Assembly (NCBI GenBank): GCA_023424585.1
Contig: JAFADT010000477.1
Coordinates: 1 to 8,783 of the forward strand
DNA length: 8,783 nt
Source of the DNA: Pseudomonadota bacterium
Lineage (GTDB): Bacteria > Myxococcota > Myxococcia > Myxococcales > Myxococcaceae
Direction: 5' to 3'
Numbering within the stretch: position 1 is the stretch's first letter; every line of letters begins with the position of its first letter. Of the stretch, positions 1 through 5,073 are shown one piece after another. A program made the position numbers and the translations under genes. The notes under the pieces are model-generated. The model did not search any database, was not told the origin of the DNA, and saw only the letters and a list, made by a program, of their open reading frames with translations.

Positions 1-351
1 GTACTGCTCCAGGATGGGGGGCATGAAGACCAGCTGGGTTCGCCCCGTGGCCGGGACGAACATGGCGGAGTAGTAGTCATCCCCAATCAGGATGCGCGCC
101 GAATCGATTGGGGGTGTCCGCGCGTCCATGGCGGCTTCTGCTTCCTCTCGGGTCTTGAACCGGGCGATGACCAATGGAGGCGCGGAGGCATCCTGGTTCT
201 GGACATAGGCTTCCAGCGCGGTGCCCTGCCCGGTGCCCAGGATGAAGTAGATGGCATCCATCGCGAAGCGGAAGGCCTGCTTCTCCTCCTCGGAGGTACT
301 TTCCGAGGAGTGCCGCCCCAGCACTTCCAGCTTGTCGAAGAAGTGCATCAT
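1..351 (-). CDS. Small acidic protein of unknown function, C-terminus cut by the window edge
   Basis: I do not recognise this gene with certainty. The first 117 residues are visible and no stop is reached before the left edge. It begins ATGATG; the first ATG (351) overlaps the TGA of the upstream lipoprotein gene as ATGA, which suggests translational coupling, although the second ATG (348) is possible. There is no signal peptide or membrane segment, so a cytoplasmic protein is expected. The N-terminus (MMHFFDKLEV) leads into a helical stretch around residues 20-50, then 'PPLVIARFKTREEAEAAMDA' at 58-77, and a beta-rich end with 'ARILIGDDYYSAMFVP' at 85-100. Nineteen of 117 codons end in A or T, clearly more than in the dnaK region. 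As the overlapping partner of a small lipoprotein it could be an immunity or accessory protein, which is inference from position only. Confidence 0.75.
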   Translation of the reverse strand, partial: MMHFFDKLEVLGRHSSESTSEEEKQAFRFAMDAIYFILGTGQGTALEAYVQNQDASAPPLVIARFKTREEAEAAMDARTPPIDSARILIGDDYYSAMFVPATGRTQLVFMPPILEQY

Positions 352-977
352 GGAGCGCTCTCCACCAGGTGTTGGGCTGGGGTCATGGATGCCGTCGCGA
401 GAAGCAAGGCGGGGGCGAGGACGATGAGTCCCGCGCCCGCGGAGACGACGACGAACGCGACCCCTGCGATGACCACGACGCTCCCCACCAGGATGGCGCG
501 CTGGTTGCGTCGGGCCCATTCGGAGACCGCACCCAGGGATGAGAGCTCCTGGGGCCGGAGTTTTTCGAGGTCGATGCAGTCCATGTAGGGCTGCTTGCAT
601 CGGTGGACGCAGTACTCCTCCTTGCCTCCAAGCCCAGGCCGCTTCGTGATGTGGCTGTAGTGACCTGACAGGGGCCGGCTCATGCATTCATCAATGCACT
701 CGCGGTTCTCCGCATCGCAGTCCCGCACGGAGCGCGCGGTCCGCACGATGCGCCGGCCCTCGGGCGACTTCACGTAGCTGGCCAACCCGAAGTGCTCCGC
801 GGGCCGCCACTCCTGGGTGAAGCTCCCATCCGGGGCCTCTCGCAGGAGCAGCACGCTGCGCGGAAGCTCCGCCCGCGAAGGCGGGGCCACCGCCGCACGC
901 GCGCCTCCACAGGCCGTGAGCCACAGACAGAGCGCCACGGCCGTGACGCTCCTCCCCACCTGACTCCAGACATCCAT
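348..977 (-). CDS. Small cysteine-rich lipoprotein with hydrophobic C-terminal segment, unknown function
   Basis: The protein has 209 residues from the ATG at 977; a TTG four codons upstream (989) is an alternative. Residues 1-23 form a lipoprotein signal ending in the lipobox LTAC, with C23 as the lipidated residue. Residues 84-134 hold six cysteines spaced C-x6-C-x3-C (C87, C94, C98) and C-x3-C-x6-C (C123, C127, C134), a mirror-symmetric pattern that fits a helical hairpin closed by disulfides in the periplasm or outside the cell. Residues 160-195 are a Gly/Val/Ala-rich hydrophobic stretch long enough to cross a membrane, and the protein ends soon after. It lies 51 bp after the nuclease gene on the same strand and overlaps the next gene by ATGA. 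A GGTGG box lies 4 nt before the ATG inside an inverted repeat. Myxobacterial SitA-type toxins are lipoproteins paired with a downstream immunity gene; the layout is similar, but no toxin domain is evident. Confidence 0.85.
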   Translation of the reverse strand: MDVWSQVGRSVTAVALCLWLTACGGARAAVAPPSRAELPRSVLLLREAPDGSFTQEWRPAEHFGLASYVKSPEGRRIVRTARSVRDCDAENRECIDECMSRPLSGHYSHITKRPGLGGKEEYCVHRCKQPYMDCIDLEKLRPQELSSLGAVSEWARRNQRAILVGSVVVIAGVAFVVVSAGAGLIVLAPALLLATASMTPAQHLVESAP

Positions 978-978
978 G

Positions 979-1008
979 CTTCCACCCAAGCAGAACCCCG
1001 GGTGGAAG
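979..1008 (-). promoter_or_regulatory. Perfect 9-bp inverted repeat overlapping the lipoprotein ribosome binding site
   Basis: CTTCCACCC (979-987) and GGGTGGAAG (1000-1008) are exact reverse complements separated by 12 bases; a G-T pair could extend the stem by one. On the minus strand the stem begins 20 nt after the nuclease stop codon. Its second arm contains the GGTGG box and ends one base before the ATG at 977. It could hide the ribosome binding site of the lipoprotein gene, or act as a weak transcription end for the nuclease gene. No T-tract follows it. The repeat is seen directly; its role is inference. Confidence 0.5.
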
Positions 1009-1028
1009 TCATGTCACCGGGGGGCCGC

Positions 1029-3365
1029 TCAGAACGTGGAGCCGTCCGCGCGGAGCCCCGGGGTCGCGGGGTAGTAGAACAGGTCGTAGCAGTAGCCCCA
1101 GGTCCCCGTGGCGCTCGCGTCCGGAGAACGGTTGAACGAATAGCCCTGGTACACGGAGATGTCGGCGCTCTGGTACGAGTGGCTGTCCTGCACCGTGCCG
1201 TCCGCGCGCACCAGGTACACGATGTCGCCCGCGCCGCCCTGGTTGATGCCCCGGTCGAAGCGCAGCCCGTAGCCATTGTTGTTCGCGTACGTCGCGTACT
1301 GCGCCCCCACCGGCACCGCGGACGCGCCCGAGTACACCACGTAGGCCTTGCCCGCCGGCAGCACCGTGCCCGATACGAACGTGTGCCTCGGCGCCCCGGA
1401 CTGGTACGACGACGCGTCGTGGATCTTCCAGCCGCTCAGGTCCACCGACGTCGGCCCGGCGTTGTAGATCTCCACGAACTGCTGATCGTAGTCCGGTGTC
1501 CCCGCGGCGCCGTTGAGCGGCTGCGCCAGGTACTCGTTGATGAACACCTGCGGCACCGGCCGCGTCATCGTGAACACCCCGTCGCTCACGTCCGCCACGT
1601 CCGCGCGCGTGGAGTCCGCCACGCGCACTCGCGCGGTCGTGGAGGCCTCGCTCGGCACCGTCCACGTGTAGCGGCCGGTGGACGCCGTCAGCCCCGTCGC
1701 CACCGAGCGCCACACCGTCCCGTCCAGCGTGTACGTGAGGTCCACCTGCGACACGTTGCTGGACGTCCAGGTGATGTTGAACGTCTTGCCCGCCTGGAGC
1801 GTCTCGCCGCCGTTGGGCGCGGTGAGCCTCACGCTGCGCGCCTGCGCGGCCGTGCCGAAGTTGAACCGGCTGAAGATGGGGTAGTGGTCCGACGTGGTGG
1901 CCTTGTAGTTGGCGATGCTCGGCTTGAGCGCCTCCGTGGAGTTCGCCACGTGGTACGCCGCCAGCTCGTTCGTCACCAGCTGATGGTCGATGAACTGGCT
2001 GTTGCTCACCGTCGAGCGCACCCCGGACTCCGACAGCGGCTGGGTGAGGAACTTGTAGCGCGCGGGATCATTCACGAAGTCCACGTAGGGCGACGCGTAC
2101 GGCGTGTAGATGGACGCGTCCACGTCGTCGTTCCAGTCGCCCAGCACGATCACGTTCTGCGTCGGCAGGGACGTGTCCAGGTAGTTCTTGAGGCACGCCG
2201 CCGCGCCCTGGCGCCGCGCGTACGAGTCCGAGTCAGCGAACGCCTTCATGTGCAGCACCATCACCGTCAGGTCCACCGGCGTGGCGCTCCGCAGCAGCTT
2301 CAGGTCCACGCGCAGCGGCGGCCGGTAGGCGAAGTCCTGCGCGCAGCTCGTCAGCACGATGCTCGAACCCACCACCTGCACCGCGTCCGTCTTGTAGAGC
2401 AGGCCCACCTTCTGGTCCTCCGAGCCGTAGTAGGAGCCGCTGGCCAGCAGGCCGCTGTACCCGGACAGCCCGCTCTTCAACGAGTTGAACGCGTCCACGC
2501 CGACGATCTCCGCCAGGCCCATCACGTCCGGTCCCGCGTCCGCGATGACCGCCGTCGCGTTGGCCAACTGGAGCGCCTCGTCGGTGGGGCCCTCGGCCGT
2601 GGAGCCGAACCACTCGATGTTCCAGTTGCCCACCTTGAGCGTCGCCGTGGTCGTGCCGCCGTCCGTGGTCGTGCCACCGTCCGTGGTCGTGCCGCCATCC
2701 GTCTTCGTCCCGCCGTCCGTCACCGGGCCGCCGTCGGGCAGCTCCCCGGTCGACGTCTGCACGGGCAACTGGATGACCGCCTGCGCGAGGGCCCCGTTGG
2801 CGTCCTTCACCTGCAAGGTGAACTCGTACAGCGCCGGGCCCCGCGGCGTGCCGGACAGCACCCCGTCCTCCGACAGCTCCAGGCCGTCCGGGATCGCCCC
2901 GCCCTCCTGCGACCAGGTCAGGGGCTGCGCGCCGCCCGTGGCGGTGAAGGTGAAGGTGTAGTCGCTGCCTTCCTTCACGGCCCGCAGCGGCGACGTCGTG
3001 GTGATGACCGGCGCCGGCCACGCCTTCAACGCATAGCCCCGCGTGTTCTGGGCGCCCTTCGCGTCGCGCACGACCACCGTCAGCGACCACTCGCCGGCCG
3101 TCGTCGCGGGCCCCACCAGCCGCCCGCTGTCTCCATAGAAGGAGAAGCCCGGCGGCACCTGGTCCACCGAGTACGTGAGCGGCGCCGCGCCCCCCGTCGC
3201 CGTCAGCACCTGCTCATACGCCGCGCCCACCGTGGCCGCCGGCAGCGTCACCTGGGGCAGCACCGGCCCCGCTGACTCCGCCTCCTCGGAACCACAGCCA
3301 GCCAGCGTGACGAGGGAGGTGACGAGGATGAGCGACGCGAACGCTCGGAGGGACCGGGACGACAT
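1029..3365 (-). CDS. Secreted lipoprotein nuclease: Ig-like domains, EEP catalytic domain, lamin-tail domain
   Basis: The protein has 778 residues. The start at 3365 is chosen because it gives a clean lipoprotein signal (residues 1-24, lipobox LAGC, C24) with GGAG 9 nt upstream; the frame stays open further upstream but with shadow-like composition. Two Ig-like domains of the He_PIG type follow (about 36-115 and 118-203; 'TATGGAAPLTYSV' and 'GLELSEDGVLSGTP'). A TDGGTT-repeat linker covers 212-240. The endonuclease/exonuclease/phosphatase domain (about 243-505) shows the DNase I-like motifs NWNIEW (N249), AEIVG (E286), LHMKAF (H372), LGDWND (D410, N412) and SDHYP (D493, H494), so the catalytic set appears intact. 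Residues 511-600 form a 'PNGGE' beta-sandwich. Residues 605-770 are a lamin-tail domain (INEYLA, VEIYN, DLSGWKI). The expected role is hydrolysis of DNA or a phosphodiester/phosphomonoester substrate at the cell surface; nucleic acid is most likely, but a phosphatase or phospholipase activity is not excluded. Confidence 0.93.
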   Translation of the reverse strand: MSSRSLRAFASLILVTSLVTLAGCGSEEAESAGPVLPQVTLPAATVGAAYEQVLTATGGAAPLTYSVDQVPPGFSFYGDSGRLVGPATTAGEWSLTVVVRDAKGAQNTRGYALKAWPAPVITTTSPLRAVKEGSDYTFTFTATGGAQPLTWSQEGGAIPDGLELSEDGVLSGTPRGPALYEFTLQVKDANGALAQAVIQLPVQTSTGELPDGGPVTDGGTKTDGGTTTDGGTTTDGGTTTATLKVGNWNIEWFGSTAEGPTDEALQLANATAVIADAGPDVMGLAEIVGVDAFNSLKSGLSGYSGLLASGSYYGSEDQKVGLLYKTDAVQVVGSSIVLTSCAQDFAYRPPLRVDLKLLRSATPVDLTVMVLHMKAFADSDSYARRQGAAACLKNYLDTSLPTQNVIVLGDWNDDVDASIYTPYASPYVDFVNDPARYKFLTQPLSESGVRSTVSNSQFIDHQLVTNELAAYHVANSTEALKPSIANYKATTSDHYPIFSRFNFGTAAQARSVRLTAPNGGETLQAGKTFNITWTSSNVSQVDLTYTLDGTVWRSVATGLTASTGRYTWTVPSEASTTARVRVADSTRADVADVSDGVFTMTRPVPQVFINEYLAQPLNGAAGTPDYDQQFVEIYNAGPTSVDLSGWKIHDASSYQSGAPRHTFVSGTVLPAGKAYVVYSGASAVPVGAQYATYANNNGYGLRFDRGINQGGAGDIVYLVRADGTVQDSHSYQSADISVYQGYSFNRSPDASATGTWGYCYDLFYYPATPGLRADGSTF
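2650..2721 (-). repeat. Four tandem 18-bp units encoding the TDGGTT linker
   Basis: On the plus strand the unit GTCGTGCCGCCGTCCGTG occurs four times in a row, the first two differing by a single base and the last two by more, with a degenerate fifth unit beyond. It encodes the Thr/Asp/Gly-rich linker between the Ig-like domains and the catalytic domain of the nuclease. Because the unit is a multiple of three, changes in copy number would keep the reading frame. Confidence 0.85.
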
Positions 3366-3611
3366 AGAAGAACGCTCCAGCACCGGGCCCGCCCCAACGC
3401 GGCTTCCCCGGAAGAGGGCACGCACCTTAACGTGTCCTGCATCGGACTGTCGCGAGTCCCCCCCGCTTGCGCCGCGGCGGAGCCCCTGACGCACTGCCAC
3501 ATGGCAATCGATGGCGCGCTCCGCCGTCCTACACGGACAGCGCGGAAGGCTTTGCGCGCGGTCCACACGTGCAGTTGGATGGGTTCGAGCAGACGACGGA
3601 GGAGACGCGTC
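3366..3611. other. Divergent intergenic region
   Basis: This 246-bp spacer should hold the promoters of both the leftward nuclease gene and the rightward basic-tail gene. Two ribosome binding sites are visible: GGAG on the minus strand (3375-3378) for the nuclease, and GGAGGAG on the plus strand (3598-3604) for the rightward gene. A small palindrome, CTTCC-CC-GGAAG (3403-3414), lies 38 bases from the nuclease start and could be an operator or chance. I found no convincing -35/-10 pair for either direction. Confidence 0.5.
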
Positions 3612-4100
3612 ATGGCCGAGAAGTGGGACAGGCAGTTGATGGACTTCCTCAAGCGCACCGGCGAGGACCTCAAGCGCACCACGGACGACCTCCGTGGCGA
3701 GGCCGAGCGCCTCCTCAAGGAAGTGAAGGACCCGGAGAAGCAGGCCAAGGTGAAGGAGGGCCTCGCGCAGCTGCGCACCTGGGCCGCCGCCACCACCAAG
3801 ACGGCCGCGGAGAAGATCGAGACCGCCGTGCGCCGCGTGGAGACCTCCGTCGAGGAGGCCTTCAAGCCCGGCTCCAGCGCCACCCCTCCGCCCGCCTCCG
3901 AGGCCCGGGCCACCCAGGCCGCCCAGGAGGAGGCCGCCCCCAGCCGCCCGGCTCGCCCGAAGGGCGCCGGCGCCCCCAAGGCCGCCAACAAGTCCATCGG
4001 GCGCAAGAAGCCCGCCTCCGCCGCCAAGGGCGCCCGGCCCGCGAAGAAGTCGGCTTCCAAGAAAACGATGGGCCGCAAGAAACCCGCGCCAGGGACGTGA
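3612..4100 (+). CDS. Helical protein with a lysine/alanine/proline-rich histone H1-like tail
   Basis: The protein has 162 residues. The ATG at 3612 is preceded by GGAGGAG at 7 nt spacing, which decides the start; the frame remains open for 60 more codons upstream but with no coding character. Residues 1-85 are charged and alpha-helical, probably coiled coil ('LKRTGEDLKRTTDDLRGEAE', 'AAEKIETAVRRVETSVEEAF'). Residues 86-112 are a Pro/Ala/Ser linker. Residues 113-162 are strongly basic and contain GRKKPA twice (130-135 and 154-159) with KGARPAKK between them, like histone H1 tails or loose AT-hooks. There is no signal peptide or membrane segment. I do not know a named family. The tail suggests binding to DNA, RNA or another polyanion, and the N-terminus suggests self-association. 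It reads in the same direction as grpE, 101 bp ahead, so it may or may not share a transcript. Confidence 0.85.
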   Translation: MAEKWDRQLMDFLKRTGEDLKRTTDDLRGEAERLLKEVKDPEKQAKVKEGLAQLRTWAAATTKTAAEKIETAVRRVETSVEEAFKPGSSATPPPASEARATQAAQEEAAPSRPARPKGAGAPKAANKSIGRKKPASAAKGARPAKKSASKKTMGRKKPAPGT

Positions 4101-4118
4101 AGTTCCGCTCCCCATGAA

Positions 4119-4151
4119 GTCGCGCCTGCCCGCACGCCGGCCATGCGCGAC
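4119..4151 (+). terminator. Weak candidate terminator hairpin after the basic-tail gene
   Basis: GTCGCGC (4119-4125) pairs exactly with GCGCGAC (4145-4151) across a 19-base loop, 18 bases after the stop codon at 4100. There is no T-tract. In DNA this GC-rich a 7-bp repeat can arise by chance, so this is only a possible end or slowing point for the upstream transcript. Confidence 0.22.
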
Positions 4152-4165
4152 CGCCCCGGGTCCTG

Positions 4166-4194
4166 TTGGATCGCTCCGCGTCGCGTGAGATAGT
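4166..4194 (+). promoter_or_regulatory. Possible sigma70-type promoter for grpE-dnaK
   Basis: TTGGAT (4166-4171) and GATAGT (4189-4194) are separated by exactly 17 bases and match the consensus boxes at 3/6 and 4/6 positions. Transcription would start near 4201, at or next to the GTG chosen as the grpE start, giving an almost leaderless mRNA. This fits the lack of any Shine-Dalgarno sequence before that GTG. No heat-shock (sigma32-type) promoter was found here. Confidence 0.3.
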
Positions 4195-4201
4195 GCGCGC
4201 C

Positions 4202-5071
4202 GTGTCGGGTACCAATGACAAGGACAGCATCCAGACGGACATCGGGCAGGACGTGATCGACGAGGCGGTTCGCAGCGTCGAGCGTCGGATGGACGGAGAC
4301 GCGGACAGCGCGGGCTCGGAGACGGAGGTGGAGCTGGACGTCTCCGCCCCGGCTTCCGAGGCGGACGTCTCCACCCCCGAGGTCGTTCCCCCCACCGAGG
4401 ACGCGGCCGCGCTCCGCCAGGAGGTGGAGTCGCTGCGCGCGCAGCTGGACTTCAGCCAGACCAAGGCCCGCGAGACGCTGGAGCGCCTGAAGGAGGCGCA
4501 CGAGCGCGCCAAGGACTTCCAGGACCGGGCCATCCGCTCCGCCGCGGACCTGGAGAACTACCGCAAGCGCGCCCAGAAGGAGAAGGAGGACGTCCAGAAG
4601 TTCGGCGTGGAGAAGCTCCTCAAGGACCTGCTCCCCGTGGTGGACAACCTGGACCGCGCGATCGACGCCGCCAGCAAGTCCACCGACTTCGACAGCTTCC
4701 AGAAGGGCGTGGCCATGACGCGCAAGTCCTTCGAGGACGCGCTCGCCCGCCACGGCGTGAAGGGCTTCTCCGCCAGGGGCCAGCCCTTCGACCCGCGCCT
4801 GCACGAGGCCATCCAGCAGGTGGAGTCCACGGACGTCCCGTCGGGCCACGTGCTCTACGAGGTGACGCGCGGCTTCTTCCTCAACGACCGCCTGGTGCGT
4901 CCCTCCATGGTCGTCGTCGCCCGCGCGCCGGAGGCCGCCGCTCCGCCTCCGGAGCCCGCGGTCGCGCCCGCGGCCAGCGCCGAAGCACCGCGGGCCTCTT
5001 CTGAAGAAGGCAGCAGCGCGGCGCCCCAGGCGACCGCGCCGTCCGACAGTTCCTCCGGGGGGGGGCAGTAG
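4202..5071 (+). CDS. grpE: GrpE-family nucleotide exchange factor (GrpS-like)
   Basis: GrpE homodimers drive ADP release from DnaK in the cytoplasm. The protein has 289 residues from the GTG at 4202; in-frame GTG 4193 and TTG 4166 would add 3 or 12 residues, and none has a good Shine-Dalgarno. Residues 1-65 are an acidic, disordered N-terminus. Residues 66-130 form the long coiled coil ending in '[16 protein letters not shown]', then '[12 protein letters not shown]' (143-154). The C-terminal beta domain carries the family signature around 196-240: [41 protein letters not shown]. Residues 242-289 are an extra Ala/Pro/Ser tail ending SSSGGGQ. At 289 residues it is much longer than typical GrpE (about 200) because of the two disordered ends. 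It lies two bases before dnaK, so the two are surely one operon. In M. xanthus a GrpE homologue (grpS) precedes the DnaK homologue sglK, and this gene may be its counterpart. Confidence 0.95.
   Translation: MSGTNDKDSIQTDIGQDVIDEAVRSVERRMDGDADSAGSETEVELDVSAPASEADVSTPEVVPPTEDAAALRQEVESLRAQLDFSQTKARETLERLKEAHERAKDFQDRAIRSAADLENYRKRAQKEKEDVQKFGVEKLLKDLLPVVDNLDRAIDAASKSTDFDSFQKGVAMTRKSFEDALARHGVKGFSARGQPFDPRLHEAIQQVESTDVPSGHVLYEVTRGFFLNDRLVRPSMVVVARAPEAAAPPPEPAVAPAASAEAPRASSEEGSSAAPQATAPSDSSSGGGQ
5057..5065 (+). promoter_or_regulatory. G9 homopolymer at the grpE-dnaK junction
   Basis: Nine consecutive G encode the last three glycines of GrpE, 8 bases before the dnaK ATG. The tract sits at the spacing of a ribosome binding site and is the only G-rich element there, so it may serve as one. 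A -1 shift at this run moves the ribosome from the grpE frame into the dnaK frame without a stop (see findings). Confidence 0.45.
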
Positions 5072-5073
5072 TC

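Noticed and set aside
792..3275. Long open frame on the plus strand opposite the nuclease gene
   Set aside because: Its translation is almost entirely Arg/His/Val/Gly repeats with no domain, and it arises because the G/C-ending codons of the real gene leave few stops on the other strand.
3403..3434. Short palindromes in the divergent spacer as operator sites
   Set aside because: Stems of 4-5 bp are expected by chance in DNA of this composition, and no repeat of the same site is present.
3432..3611. Upstream start for the basic-tail protein at 3432
   Set aside because: No ribosome binding site, no coding-like composition, and a strong GGAGGAG box lies 7 nt before the ATG at 3612.
3366..4115. 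N-terminal extension of the nuclease up to 4115
   Set aside because: The extension is Gly/Leu-rich low-complexity sequence antisense to the basic-tail gene, and the lipoprotein signal with a ribosome binding site begins at 3365.
4095..4120. CCCCAT at 4110-4115 as a sigma32 heat-shock -10 box for grpE
   Set aside because: No CTTGAA-like -35 at the needed 13-base spacing; the nearest GTGAAG is far too close.
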